Positions 26,291 to 35,297 of a DNA stretch of 64,000 nt are shown piece by piece (the stretch's first letter is position 1; the number at the start of each line of letters is the position of its first letter). The position numbers and the translations under genes were made by a program. A model generated the notes under the pieces. That model did not search any database. It saw only the letters and a program-made list of their open reading frames with translations, and was not told the origin of the DNA. The stretch spans positions 1-64,000 of the forward strand of contig JACKDV010000017.1 in assembly GCA_020633315.1 (NCBI GenBank), in the 5' to 3' direction. The stretch comes from Myxococcales bacterium (GTDB lineage Bacteria; Myxococcota_A; Polyangia; Nannocystales; Nannocystaceae).

Positions 26291-26306
26291 CGTGATTCAC
26301 CGATAG

Positions 26307-26648
26307 TCAGAGACTGCCCACCAGAGCCTTGAAGCGCCGGAGCACGCGGGGGCTGGCGCAGTAGCACACGCGAGGCCCGTCGACCTCGCCCTGGATGAGC
26401 CCCGCCTCCTTCATGATCTTGAGGTGCTGGGACACGGTGGACTGGGCGAGCTCGAGCTCGTCGACGATCTCGCCGCAGATGCAGGCGTTTCGGCGGGTGA
26501 GCAGCCGCAGGATGCGGACCCGGGCGGGGTGGGCCAGCGCCTTGGCGAGCGCCGCCACCTCGGCGTCGGCCTCGGGGCCCTCCACCGGCCGCGGATCGGG
26601 GCCTGCGTCGTCCCGCAGGGTGCAGCTCGAGGCCGTCTGCCGGACCAT
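26307..26648 (-). CDS. arsR: ArsR-family metalloregulatory repressor
   Basis: 113 residues from ATG 26648. Winged helix with AKALAHPARVRILRLL, then NACICGEI (the paired Cys that bind As(III) in classical ArsR), the recognition helix LAQSTVSQHLKIMKEAG and a wing ending VCYC. The N-terminal 25 residues (with one Cys) are an extension. It should repress its own operon and release DNA upon arsenite binding. The divergent methyltransferase gene may share the operator region. Confidence 0.92.
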   Translation of the reverse strand: MVRQTASSCTLRDDAGPDPRPVEGPEADAEVAALAKALAHPARVRILRLLTRRNACICGEIVDELELAQSTVSQHLKIMKEAGLIQGEVDGPRVCYCASPRVLRRFKALVGSL

Positions 26649-26675
26649 CGTCCATCGACGATATATGATGAGAAA
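26649..26675 (-). promoter_or_regulatory. Candidate ars promoter/operator
   Basis: An AT-rich island in otherwise very GC-rich DNA, immediately upstream of arsR. It contains CATC-N10-GATG around gacgatatat, an imperfect inverted repeat, and on the minus strand a CATATATC segment that could serve as a -10 element. ArsR proteins commonly bind such short AT-centred dyads. Position and composition are the only evidence. Confidence 0.35.
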
Positions 26676-26714
26676 GCGGAGCGCAAGGGCGGAGCGCAAG
26701 GGCGGAGCGCAAGG
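26676..26714. repeat. Three tandem copies of a 13-bp unit
   Basis: The unit gcggagcgcaagg is repeated exactly three times (26676-26688, 26689-26701, 26702-26714), with a degenerate fourth start. It lies between divergent arsR and the methyltransferase gene, downstream of the AT-rich island. It could be an iteron-like binding array or simple slippage product. Confidence 0.8.
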
Positions 26715-26760
26715 GCGGCGCGCGGTGATCCGGATCGGGCTCGCGGGACTCCATCGCAGA

Positions 26761-26765
26761 GGAGG
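26761..26765 (+). promoter_or_regulatory. Strong Shine-Dalgarno site
   Basis: GGAGG six bases before the ATG at 26772. It is stronger than most start regions in this window and fixes the start of the methyltransferase gene. Confidence 0.7.
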
Positions 26766-26771
26766 TCCCCC

Positions 26772-27398
26772 ATGCCCTGGTCTGCCGGCTGCTTCGACGC
26801 GCTCATCGAGAGCACCATCGCCCACCTGCGCCCCGCGTCGATGCTCGACATCGGGGCGGGCGCGGGCAAGTACGGCACGATCGCCCGCCGGGCGAGCCCC
26901 GAAACCTGGATGGTCGCGGTGGAGGCCCAGGAGGAGTACGTGCACGGCTATGGCCTCGAGTCGATCTACGACGAGATCTGGGTGGGCCCGGCCGATGCGA
27001 TGCTCCTCGAGCAGCCCGACCTCACGGTGGACCTGGTGATCCTCGGGGACGTCATCGAGCACATGCGCAAGTCGGTGGGCACCGACCTGCTGCACTTCCT
27101 GGCCTACCGCAGCCGCTGCATCCTGTGCGTGTACCCGACCAAGTACGTGCAGTACTCGCTGCAGGGGCGGGCCCCGGAGGCGCACGTCTCGGCCTGGGGC
27201 CCGCAGGACTTCTCGTGGTTTCGGACCGAGCACCACCGACACGGGGCGATGAACCTGGCCGTGGTGACGGGCTTCCTCGCCGATCCCGAGGCCACGCTGG
27301 CCACCGAGGGCGCGCGGCCGCTGGGGCCCCCCATGCACGAGCCCCCGGGTCCGTGGGACGCCGAGGGCTCGCCGGGGCCCGTCAGGCGGGCCGGGTGA
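26772..27398 (+). CDS. SAM-dependent methyltransferase (class I)
   Basis: 208 residues. The SAM-binding motif I is SMLDIGAGAGKYG, followed by motif II VAVEAQEEYV and the VDLVILGDVIEHM strand typical of type 11/12-like enzymes. Next to ars genes one might think of arsM, but the three conserved Cys of ArsM arsenite methyltransferases are not evident, so I leave the substrate open. The last ~30 residues are Pro/Gly-rich. Divergent from arsR; convergent with the Cys-rich lipoprotein gene 18 nt downstream. Confidence 0.72.
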   Translation: MPWSAGCFDALIESTIAHLRPASMLDIGAGAGKYGTIARRASPETWMVAVEAQEEYVHGYGLESIYDEIWVGPADAMLLEQPDLTVDLVILGDVIEHMRKSVGTDLLHFLAYRSRCILCVYPTKYVQYSLQGRAPEAHVSAWGPQDFSWFRTEHHRHGAMNLAVVTGFLADPEATLATEGARPLGPPMHEPPGPWDAEGSPGPVRRAG

Positions 27399-27416
27399 TG
27401 ATGAGGCGGGCCGTCG

Positions 27417-28973
27417 CTACTGGCCGTCGCACCACACCTCGTCCAGCGCGAGGGCCGGGGTGGCGTCGCACATGCGCGAGCCGAAGCGGGTGATGCAGCT
27501 GCCCCAGCACTGGCCGTCGTCGGTGCAGGCCTGGCCGGGGCGCCGCAGGTCGGCACAGGTCCCGTCCAGCGCGCCCTGGGGCGCGTCGCAGAACGAGCCG
27601 ACGATGCAGGGCTCGGTGGAGCCGTCGGTGCGGCAGGCCGCGCCGACCACCGCGCCCGCGGTGCACTCGCCCATGTAGCAGGCCCGCGACGCGCACTGCG
27701 AGCCGTCGAAGCAGGTGGTGCCGTTGGGGAACGGCTCCTGCAGGCACATGGCGTCGACGCAGCTCAGGTCGAGGCTGGGATCGCACTCGACCCCGGTGGG
27801 GCAGGCTCCGCCCTGGCCCACGTAGGCGCGGCAGGTGGGCCCCGCCGGGTCGGTGGTGTCGCAGTAGCCTCCGTCGCACTCGGCGTTGTCGAAGCTGGGG
27901 CAGGGCTGGCCCGCGCTCACCGAGGGGCTGCACAGCCCGCCGTCGCAGAAGCCCGAGGCGCACTCGTCGTTGCCGAAGCAGCTCTCGCCCACCCCGAGCA
28001 GGTTGGCGCAGACCTCCTCGAAGGGATCGCAGAAGTTGCTCTGGCAATCCTCGGGCTTGAAGCAGGGCGAGCCCTCGCCGCCCGGCTGCTGGCAGGTGGC
28101 CTGGGTGAAGGAGTTGCCCACGCAGAAGTAGCTGTCGGGGCAGTCCGTGTCGTCGAAGATGTCGCCGCAGGGCGAGCCCGGGGCACAGAAGCCGCCGGTG
28201 CAGATGCTGGTGGCTGCGTCGCAGGTGAGGCCGGCCGCGCAGCGGATGGTCTCGGTGCCGGGGACCGGGTCGAGCGGATCGGCGAAGGCACAGGCCTCGC
28301 CCGACAGCGCGCCCGGGGTGCAGGTGCCGCTCTCCCAGTCGCAGACGAGATCCTCGGCGCACTCCTCGTCGGAGAAGCAGGTCTCGCCCTGCTTGGCCCG
28401 CAGCGCGCACACGCCCGCGATGCCGAAGTCGATGCAGCGCAGCCCCTCCTTGCACTCCCAGGGACCGTCGCACTGCTCGCCCACGCTCTGCTTGCCCACG
28501 AACATCTCGTTGGGGTCGCAGGGATCCTCGGGCTCGGCGGCGGAGGGGGTGCAGCGGCCGGTGCCGGAGTCGATCACCAGGGGCGCGTTGCAGGCCATGC
28601 CGGAGGTCGAGTTGGCACACTCGCGGACCGCACCGCCGTTGACGTCGACGCGATCCTCGTTGATCGACAGGGCGAGGATGAGCAGGCCCGCGGCCGGGTC
28701 GTCGCTCAGGCCGCCCTGCTCGAGCTCGAGGGGCACGCCGGCCTCGATCGCGTCGAGCATGCGGGCGCTGCAGTCGTTGGCGTCGACGGTGAAGTCACCC
28801 ACCTGGTAGACCAGCTCGTCGGGCGAGCAGCAGCCGAACATCCAGTCACAGGCGGCGTCGACCAGGGGCTTCATCTGGCTGCGGGCGGTGGCGATGCCGG
28901 AGGTCTCCTCCTCGGCACAGGCCGACAGCAGGAGCAGCGCGACGGACCCGAGAATGCTCGCTTTGCGGATCAT
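27417..28973 (-). CDS. Cysteine-rich repeat lipoprotein (Dickkopf/disintegrin-like Cys pattern)
   Basis: 518 residues from ATG 28973, giving the signal SVALLLLSACAEE. After an N-terminal region with a few Cys, the protein contains about a dozen short repeats in which G-x-x-C, C-x(4-7)-C and F/G-x-C alternate (GEQCDGPWECKEGLRC, GETCFSDEECAEDLVC, GESCFGNDECASGFC). This Cys rhythm is common in large surface proteins of Nannocystis-type myxobacteria. Each repeat is likely a small disulphide knot. Function unknown; stalk or adhesive role plausible. Confidence 0.72.
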   Translation of the reverse strand: MIRKASILGSVALLLLSACAEEETSGIATARSQMKPLVDAACDWMFGCCSPDELVYQVGDFTVDANDCSARMLDAIEAGVPLELEQGGLSDDPAAGLLILALSINEDRVDVNGGAVRECANSTSGMACNAPLVIDSGTGRCTPSAAEPEDPCDPNEMFVGKQSVGEQCDGPWECKEGLRCIDFGIAGVCALRAKQGETCFSDEECAEDLVCDWESGTCTPGALSGEACAFADPLDPVPGTETIRCAAGLTCDAATSICTGGFCAPGSPCGDIFDDTDCPDSYFCVGNSFTQATCQQPGGEGSPCFKPEDCQSNFCDPFEEVCANLLGVGESCFGNDECASGFCDGGLCSPSVSAGQPCPSFDNAECDGGYCDTTDPAGPTCRAYVGQGGACPTGVECDPSLDLSCVDAMCLQEPFPNGTTCFDGSQCASRACYMGECTAGAVVGAACRTDGSTEPCIVGSFCDAPQGALDGTCADLRRPGQACTDDGQCWGSCITRFGSRMCDATPALALDEVWCDGQ

Positions 28974-29081
28974 CGCCGTCAGGCTTAACACCGACCGCCC
29001 CGTCTCGGCCAGAAGTAGGATCACAAAGCCGCGATTGTGCCCAGTTGGGGGCCGCGGGGCCGCCTTCCGACGCGCGCTCGC

Positions 29082-30017
29082 TCACCAAAGGGGCAGGCCG
29101 CAGTCGGTGGGATATCGGCACAGGTTGAAGGCCGGGTCCCAGCAGGCATATTCGCCCGTGGGCGCGTGGAAACGGCTTTCGCAGCACGAGGCGCAGGCTT
29201 CCTCGTAGGAGTCGAAGGTGGCCGACACCAAGCAGCTCTCCACCCCCTGCGGGCAGCCGTCGGGGTGCGCGGCCTCGTTGCAGGGCTCACCGGGGCACCA
29301 GATCCGGCAGATGCCATCGCCCTCCTGGCAGCCCGCGCTGTCGAGGCAGCTCCACTCGCCGGGCCCGCTCGGGCCATGGGGCGAGGGCGGATCGAGGCAG
29401 CTGCCCACCATCGGGCAGTCGTTGCAGGTGCCGCCTCCAGGCCCCATGTCTCCACACACCTGGCCCGGGCCGCAATCGCCGGTGGCCGGCGGGGGATCGT
29501 CGGGCAGCGGGGGCGGTAGGCCGGTGTCGAGCACTCGTTGCTGGCAGCTCCCCACGGTGACGGGCGGATCGCCGTGCGAGAACGAGAAGGTCCATGTTCC
29601 CGGCGCGAGATCGGTGAAGGGCCAGCGCCAGGTCCAGGGATCGCTGCCCTCGATCTGCAGGCTGCCGCGGGTGGCCACGCCCGGTCCCGATGCCTGCATC
29701 TCCACGTAGGTCAGCGGTGAGGCGTCGGTGTAGCCCACCCAGGTGATCGTTCCCGAGCCCGGTGGATCGGGGGCAAAGGAGAAGCCGGGGTCGCAGGGCA
29801 GGGGCACGCTGCCGTCGTCGGACGAGCCGTCGTCGTCGGAGCTGGTGGTGCCCTCGGTCGCAGGGAGGGGGTCGCTGCCGTCGTCGGAGTCGGTGGAGGG
29901 CCCGGGGCCGAGGCCGCTGGTGAAGACCTCGGGAGGCCCGGGATCCACGCAACCACCGGCGAGGCCGCCCGCGACCACGATCGCTCCCCACCAAGGCCTC
30001 GCGCCGCCGCCCCGCAT
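29082..30017 (-). CDS. Lipoprotein with beta domain and Cys-rich end
   Basis: 311 residues. Signal GAIVVAGGLAGGC, a 50-residue Ser/Asp/Gly linker, then a beta-sandwich-like part (TITWVGYTD, GSLQIEGSDPWTWRWPF, GTWTFSFSHG) and a C-terminal third with about 18 Cys (CGPGQVCGDMG, GICRIWCPGEPC, CASCCESRF). No family recognised. It lies upstream of, and in the same direction as, the Cys-rich repeat lipoprotein gene, 108 nt away, so they may be co-expressed. Confidence 0.66.
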   Translation of the reverse strand: MRGGGARPWWGAIVVAGGLAGGCVDPGPPEVFTSGLGPGPSTDSDDGSDPLPATEGTTSSDDDGSSDDGSVPLPCDPGFSFAPDPPGSGTITWVGYTDASPLTYVEMQASGPGVATRGSLQIEGSDPWTWRWPFTDLAPGTWTFSFSHGDPPVTVGSCQQRVLDTGLPPPLPDDPPPATGDCGPGQVCGDMGPGGGTCNDCPMVGSCLDPPSPHGPSGPGEWSCLDSAGCQEGDGICRIWCPGEPCNEAAHPDGCPQGVESCLVSATFDSYEEACASCCESRFHAPTGEYACWDPAFNLCRYPTDCGLPLW

Positions 30018-30133
30018 GCCCCCATGGTTGCCGATGCACCGCGTTGGTTCTCGAATCCCGCGAATTCGGCCCCTTCGCGTGCGAGAGCGAGGAGCGGGCG
30101 CGGGGCGGCCCTCGCTGCTACGGTTGGGGACGG

Positions 30134-30766
30134 ATGCGACGCGCGATGCTCGTGGCGGGGATGGGGGCGCTGCTCGGCTGCCCGGTGGGGGCCGAGGATC
30201 CTCCCGTCGCCGATGGCTCGTCGTCGTCGAGCGAGAGCGTCGACGACGGAGCCTCGGGCATGGTCTCGGGCCCGCCCTCGTCCTCGGACACGAGCTCGGC
30301 CACCGACACCGGCGGGCCCGCGGCCTGGCTCGAGATCGGCTGGGGCACCGACGGCTTCCATGCCTTCGAAGGCGCGCTGCCGGTGGTGGTGGGACCGCAG
30401 GGACTCTCCATGTTCTCGATGCCGATGCGCGGCCAGGGCTTCTACAACCCGCCCGATCCCGGCTTCGACAACCCCGACATGCCGATCCTACATGCGTGGG
30501 TCGACGTGGAGGGCTACGAGCTGACCGCCGACGGTCACTTCAACGAGGTGGTCGACTACCCCGCGTTGTTCTATCCGTCGCTCGCCGATCCCGGCGTGCT
30601 CGAGGCTCCCGCGGTGTGGTTGGTGCTGCCCGACGAGGTCGATGCCCCGACGCTCATGGGCCGGTCCGTGATCATCCACGCCGAGATGGTCGACGCGGAC
30701 GGGCTGGTGCTGGTGGACGAGCACGCGCTGGTGATCGGCGAGGTGCCTCCGCCGTCCGGCGGATGA
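30134..30766 (+). CDS. Small lipoprotein of unknown function
   Basis: 210 residues from ATG 30134, which gives the short signal MLVAGMGALLGC; an upstream in-frame ATG (30044) lacks a sensible signal. A Ser/Asp/Thr linker precedes a beta-rich domain (WLEIGWGTDGFHAFEG, LPVVVGPQGLSMFSMPMRG, HAWVDVEGYELT, LPDEVDAPTLMGRSVIIHAEM). The pattern looks like an immunoglobulin-like fold. Not recognised. Divergent from the Cys-rich lipoprotein pair. Confidence 0.65.
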   Translation: MRRAMLVAGMGALLGCPVGAEDPPVADGSSSSSESVDDGASGMVSGPPSSSDTSSATDTGGPAAWLEIGWGTDGFHAFEGALPVVVGPQGLSMFSMPMRGQGFYNPPDPGFDNPDMPILHAWVDVEGYELTADGHFNEVVDYPALFYPSLADPGVLEAPAVWLVLPDEVDAPTLMGRSVIIHAEMVDADGLVLVDEHALVIGEVPPPSGG

Positions 30767-30935
30767 GGCCGGCTCGCGCGAAGTCGTCCACAGGACCAAG
30801 CCCATTGGCCGTTGATGTGAGTGGGTCATCGCGGCCGGCGTTCGTGACCCGAATTGCCCGTCCCAACGTGGAACTCCGTCCGCGTTCGTTCTGGGCCGGA
30901 TCGTGGGGTCGCCGCGGAGGCTCGCGCGGATCGGA

Positions 30936-30964
30936 TTGCGCGAATTCGGCCAGCTAGATAGGCA
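30936..30964 (+). promoter_or_regulatory. Candidate sigma70-type promoter upstream of the PEGA pseudokinase gene
   Basis: TTGCGC at 30936-30941, 17 nt, then TAGGCA at 30959-30964. The 281-bp gap 30767-31047 is less GC-rich than its surroundings and this is its best hexamer pair, ~85 nt before the start codon. Only hexamer similarity supports it; apart from this and a purine-rich stretch near 30978-31015 I see nothing in the gap. Confidence 0.3.
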
Positions 30965-31047
30965 TTCGATCCACTCTAGGGGAAAAGGGGGATTGAACCC
31001 GGGAGGGGGATGCGATAGGTCAGGGATCCCCCTGAGCTGGTGAACAA

Positions 31048-32568
31048 ATGTTCTGTTACGGCGACGACTACCTCGGTGCCCTGCTGACCGACGGCCCACT
31101 GGCTGCGCGCTGTGAGTACTTGCGGGCGCTGCGGTCCGACGACTTCGGGCCGCGGGTGCAGGCCGAGCTCCGTGGCGACGACGCGATGGTGATCGTGCGG
31201 GGGATCGCGATCGCCGATGCGGCCTGGCGCCGGGCGTCGCGGCGGCTGGGCGCCCTCGCGGCGGTCGAGCACCCCTACGTGGCCGGCCTGGTCGCCTACG
31301 GTCGCCACGAGGGCCTCGCGTATCTCGTGCACGAGCACGACGACGGGCCGCGCCTCAACCACGTGCTGCGAGAGCGTCGCGGCAAGCTGAGCCTGCCGGT
31401 GCTGCTGCCCGTGTTCTCGCAGGTGGTGCAGGCGGTGAGCGAGGCCCACCGCAAGGGCGTGGTGGTGGGAGCCGTGCGGCCGCAGGACCTGCGGGTGGTG
31501 AAGGCCAAGGACGACGACCTCGAGATCCGCATCCGCAACTTCGGTCTCGACGTGGTGCTCGGCGTGCCCGCCGGTCGCAGCAAGTCGACCGACCACCCTT
31601 CCATCTACCGCGCGCCCGAGTCCGACGTGGGGATGTCGCCGAGCTCCGACGTGTTCTCGCTGGGCGTGCTGTTCATCCGCCTGCTCACCGGGCCGCTGCC
31701 GCGGAGCGAGGGGCCGGAGGAGCGGGCCGAGATGCTGCGCATCCGGCTGAGCGACGCCGTGGACGCGGGGCGGCTGAGCGAGGGCCTGGCCATGCGGATC
31801 GCCGAGGCCGTGGAGCTCGACGCGTCGATGCGGCCGCACGACGCCACCGTGCTGCTCGAGCGGCTGCTCGAGGCCGTGCCCGCGGCCCAGCTGCGGCTGG
31901 CCGTGGATGCCGAGGCCGCCGCACCGCCCGTGACCGACGAGAGCTCGGCGCACTGGCCCGCGCGGCAGTGGACGGTGCTCGATGCCTGGGAGCGGCCGCG
32001 TCACACCCGGCGCGCGCCGGTGCAGGCCAGCACCGTGCTGACCGAGTCGGGCACCTCGATCGAGCTCCCCGTGCGGCCGGTGCCGGTGGTCTCGGGAGCC
32101 ACGGTGCGCGTGGCCCCGGTGCCGCCGCGACGCAAGGGCGCCCGCCGGCTGCTGCGGCGCGTGGCGCTGGGCATGGGCCTGCTGTCGACGGGCTCGGCGG
32201 TCGCGGTGGCGGCCACGGTGCGCGAGGCTCCGCCGACGGAGGCGCGAGCGAGCGAGCTCCCCGAGGCCACGCCCGAGCCCGCGAGCCCGTCGTCGTCGGA
32301 GCTCGAGTCGAGCACGCTGCTGGTGGAGGCCGCGGCGGTGGGCGTGCTCACCGTGGACGGCCGCGTGGTGGGCCGCACCAACGAGCCGGTGGAGATCGAC
32401 GCCGGCGTGCACGTGGTGCGGGTGGAGGCCGAGGGCCACCGCTCGTGGCGGGCCCGCCTCGACGTGGCCCCGGGACAGGAGCGCCGCCTGGTGGTGGTGC
32501 TCGAGCGGGAGCCCACGCTCGTCGCTCCGACCGCGCTCGCGGTGGGCCATCGCCCCGGTCACGGCTGA
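31048..32568 (+). CDS. Membrane pseudokinase with extracytoplasmic PEGA domain
   Basis: 506 residues. Residues ~10-280 follow the Ser/Thr kinase fold, with recognisable YRAPES, SSDVFSLGVLFIRLLTG and MRPHDAT. The catalytic residues are gone: no Gly-rich loop, no clear VAxK lysine, the HRDLKP loop reads VGAVRPQ, and DFG reads N164-F-G. It should not transfer phosphate. A Pro/Thr-rich segment leads to one membrane span (~372-392) and a PEGA-type domain (~432-495: GVLTVDGRVVGRTN, HVVRVEAEGH). PEGA domains usually bind envelope polymers. Likely a scaffold or allosteric partner of an active kinase. Confidence 0.8.
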   Translation: MFCYGDDYLGALLTDGPLAARCEYLRALRSDDFGPRVQAELRGDDAMVIVRGIAIADAAWRRASRRLGALAAVEHPYVAGLVAYGRHEGLAYLVHEHDDGPRLNHVLRERRGKLSLPVLLPVFSQVVQAVSEAHRKGVVVGAVRPQDLRVVKAKDDDLEIRIRNFGLDVVLGVPAGRSKSTDHPSIYRAPESDVGMSPSSDVFSLGVLFIRLLTGPLPRSEGPEERAEMLRIRLSDAVDAGRLSEGLAMRIAEAVELDASMRPHDATVLLERLLEAVPAAQLRLAVDAEAAAPPVTDESSAHWPARQWTVLDAWERPRHTRRAPVQASTVLTESGTSIELPVRPVPVVSGATVRVAPVPPRRKGARRLLRRVALGMGLLSTGSAVAVAATVREAPPTEARASELPEATPEPASPSSSELESSTLLVEAAAVGVLTVDGRVVGRTNEPVEIDAGVHVVRVEAEGHRSWRARLDVAPGQERRLVVVLEREPTLVAPTALAVGHRPGHG

Positions 32569-32617
32569 TCGCGCCCGCGACAGCGAGACTTCGGCGGGGC
32601 CGCTATGCTCGGCCCCG

Positions 32618-35116
32618 ATGCCCGACGACGCGCCCGCGAGCGAGCCCGAGCCCGAGATCGAGAGCGAGGCCCCCCGCCCGCTCCCGGTCGCCGACCTGCG
32701 CTGGCGCTGCGACCCCGCGTCGCTGTCGTTCTCCTCCACCGCCGAGGTGGAGCCGATCCCCGGCATCGTGGGCCAGGACCAGGCCATCGACGCGCTGCGC
32801 TTCGGGGTGGAGATCCACGCCAAGGGGCAGAACGTGTACGTGCGGGGGCTGCAGGGCACCGGCCGCCTGACGATGGTGCGGCGCCTGCTCGAGGAGATCC
32901 GGCCGCAGTCCCCCGACGCTCCCGATCACCTCTACGTGCACGACTTCGAGCGACCCGATCGGCCGATGCTGATCACGGTGGAGCGCGGACGGGGCGAGCT
33001 GTTGTGCGAGAAGCTGGGCGAGCTGCGGCGCTTCGTCGTGGGCGAGCTGGGCGAGGCGATGGGGGGCGAGCCGCTGCTGTCGCGCAAGCGGGAGCTCGAG
33101 CGCGAGTCCATGCGGGACATCGAGGCGCTGACCGATCCCCTCGAGGCGGAGCTGCGCGACAAGGGGCTGGCCCTGCTCATCGGGCAGGCCGGCGGGGTGG
33201 CGCGGCCGGTGATCATGCCCCTGGTGGAGGGGCAGCCGGTGCCGCCGGAGCGCTTCGGGGCGCTGATCCGCGAGGGCAAGCTGACCACCGAGGCGCTCGA
33301 GGAGCTCGGCGAGGCCAGCGACGCTGCGCGCGAGCAGGTCGACGCCACCTTCCGCAAGGTGGGCGAGCGTCAGCGGCGGCTGCGGGAGCAGCTGCGGGAC
33401 CTCGCGCGCGAGGAGGCCCGGCGGCTGCTCACCGACGCCTGCGTCGAGCTGCGCGAGCTGTTCCCCGGCACGCGGGTGGGGGCGTACCTCGACGCGCTGG
33501 TGCACGACGTGGTGCAGCGCCGGCTCCCCGAGCTCGACTCGATCGAGGAGGTGGCCCACCTGTACGAGGCCAACCTCGTGTCGGGTCACGCCGAGGGCGA
33601 GCCCTCGCCGGTGATCGTGGAGCACGCGCCCACCATGCGCTCGCTGCTGGGCACCCTCGACACCACGATCAAGCCCGACGGCAGCGCGCGGGCCGATCAC
33701 ACCAGCGTGCGCGGCGGGGCGCTGGTGCGGGCCGACGGCGGCGTGCTGGTGCTCGAGGCGGGCGAGCTGCTCGCCCACCCGGGCGCCTGGTCGGCGCTGG
33801 TCCGCACGCTCCGCAGCGGCCGGGTGGAGCTGGTGATGCCCGAGCTGCCGCTGCTGGTCCCGATCCCCTCGCTCAAGCCCGAGCCGATCCCCGTCGACCT
33901 CAAGGTGGTGCTGGTGGGTGACTCGCGGCTCTACTACCTGCTCGATCAGCTCGACGCCGACTTCCCCCACCTGTTCAAGGTGCTCGCCGATTTCGACGAG
34001 GTGATCCCGCGCGACGCCGAGCACGTGGCCCTCTACGCCGGGGTCTTCGCTCGCATCGCTCGGGAGGAGCGGCTGCCCCCGTTCTCGGCCTCGGCCATCG
34101 CCGAGCTCGCCGAGCACGGGGCCCGGGTGGCGGCCTCCCGCGGCAAGCTCACCGCGCGGCTGGGACGGCTGGCCGACATCGGACGCGAGGCGGCCTTCCT
34201 CGCCTCGGCGCGCGCACGCACGAGCAAGGGCGAGGCGCTGGTCGAGGGCGAGGACGTGCGCGAGGCGGTGCGTCGCACCAAGCGACGCGGTGACGGCCCC
34301 GCCCGCCAGTTCCGCGAGATGGTAGCCGACGGCCGCATCCGGGTGGCCACCGAGGGCCGCGCGGTGGGGCAGATCAACGGCCTCGCGGTGATCCAGGCCG
34401 GCCCCCTCACCTATGGCTTCCCCACCCGCATCACCGCCTCGGTGGGCACGGGCATGGGCGGCGCGGTGAACATCGAGCGGGAGTCCGAGCTGTCGGGGGC
34501 CATCCACACCAAGGGCTTCTTCATCCTCGGCGGCCTGCTGCGCAAGCTGCTGCCCACCGAGCACCCGCTGGCCTTCGACGCCTCGCTGGCCTTCGAGCAG
34601 AGCTACGGCACGATCGACGGCGACTCCGCGTCGGCGGCGGAGATCGTCTGCCTGCTCTCGGCGCTCACCGACGAGCCCATCGCGCAGAACATCGCCATGA
34701 CCGGCGCCGTCGACCAGCTCGGGCACGTGCTGCCGATCGGGGCGGTCAACGAGAAGATCGAGGGCTTCTTCGACACCTGCCGGGCGCGAGGCCTCGACGG
34801 CGAGCAGGGCGTGGTGATCCCCCGCTCCAACGTGGGCGACCTGATGCTGCGCCACGACGTGGTGGAGGCCTGCGAGCGCGGCGAGTTCCGGGTGTGGCCG
34901 GTGGGCACGATCCACGAGGCGCTGGCGCTGTTCTTCGGTCGGGCCGCGGGCACCTTCGACCCCGAGACCGAGCTGTACCCGCGGGGCACCGTGCTGCACC
35001 GCGCCATCGTTGCCGCCTTCGTGCTGTGGCGGCGCGCCCAGGCCAAGCCCGAGGACTTCGAGGTGATCGAGGGCGACGAGGCGCCGGTGGGGCACGAGGG
35101 GATCGAGCCCTCCTGA
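32618..35116 (+). CDS. Lon-family ATP-dependent protease (AAA_32 type)
   Basis: 832 residues, cytoplasmic. Nucleotide site YVRGLQGTGRLTM near residue 90 uses Arg where Walker A normally has Lys, as is usual in the AAA_32 Lon-like group, with GGVLVLEAGELL as Walker B. A long helical insertion (residues ~160-290) follows. The C-terminal protease domain has S670 in DGDSASAAE and K713 in GAVNEKIEG, the Lon Ser-Lys dyad. It degrades damaged or regulatory proteins; no LAN domain of classical LonA is present. It starts 49 nt after the pseudokinase gene, so co-transcription is possible. Confidence 0.9.
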   Translation: MPDDAPASEPEPEIESEAPRPLPVADLRWRCDPASLSFSSTAEVEPIPGIVGQDQAIDALRFGVEIHAKGQNVYVRGLQGTGRLTMVRRLLEEIRPQSPDAPDHLYVHDFERPDRPMLITVERGRGELLCEKLGELRRFVVGELGEAMGGEPLLSRKRELERESMRDIEALTDPLEAELRDKGLALLIGQAGGVARPVIMPLVEGQPVPPERFGALIREGKLTTEALEELGEASDAAREQVDATFRKVGERQRRLREQLRDLAREEARRLLTDACVELRELFPGTRVGAYLDALVHDVVQRRLPELDSIEEVAHLYEANLVSGHAEGEPSPVIVEHAPTMRSLLGTLDTTIKPDGSARADHTSVRGGALVRADGGVLVLEAGELLAHPGAWSALVRTLRSGRVELVMPELPLLVPIPSLKPEPIPVDLKVVLVGDSRLYYLLDQLDADFPHLFKVLADFDEVIPRDAEHVALYAGVFARIAREERLPPFSASAIAELAEHGARVAASRGKLTARLGRLADIGREAAFLASARARTSKGEALVEGEDVREAVRRTKRRGDGPARQFREMVADGRIRVATEGRAVGQINGLAVIQAGPLTYGFPTRITASVGTGMGGAVNIERESELSGAIHTKGFFILGGLLRKLLPTEHPLAFDASLAFEQSYGTIDGDSASAAEIVCLLSALTDEPIAQNIAMTGAVDQLGHVLPIGAVNEKIEGFFDTCRARGLDGEQGVVIPRSNVGDLMLRHDVVEACERGEFRVWPVGTIHEALALFFGRAAGTFDPETELYPRGTVLHRAIVAAFVLWRRAQAKPEDFEVIEGDEAPVGHEGIEPS

Positions 35117-35297
35117 GCCCCTCCGCGGCCCGGTCACGGGCCGGGCCGCGACCCTTAGAATAGTTTGGAACGTCGTTCCGGAGGGTGTAGAGGCCATCGT
35201 GGGGCGGCGACATCTTTGCGCCTGCCGTGGGACCCGGCGGCAGCGCTTTCCGTGGGGGTCCGCGGCCGCGGGGGGGATGCTTCAGTGGAGAGAGCCG

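Noticed and set aside
26772..27398. Methyltransferase as arsM
   Set aside because: The position next to ars genes is suggestive, but the cysteine triad of arsenite methyltransferases is not visible, so I did not assign it.
32870..32920. Lon-like protease as inactive because Walker A lysine is arginine
   Set aside because: GTGR in place of GTGK is the rule in the AAA_32 Lon-like group, and the Ser-Lys protease dyad is intact.
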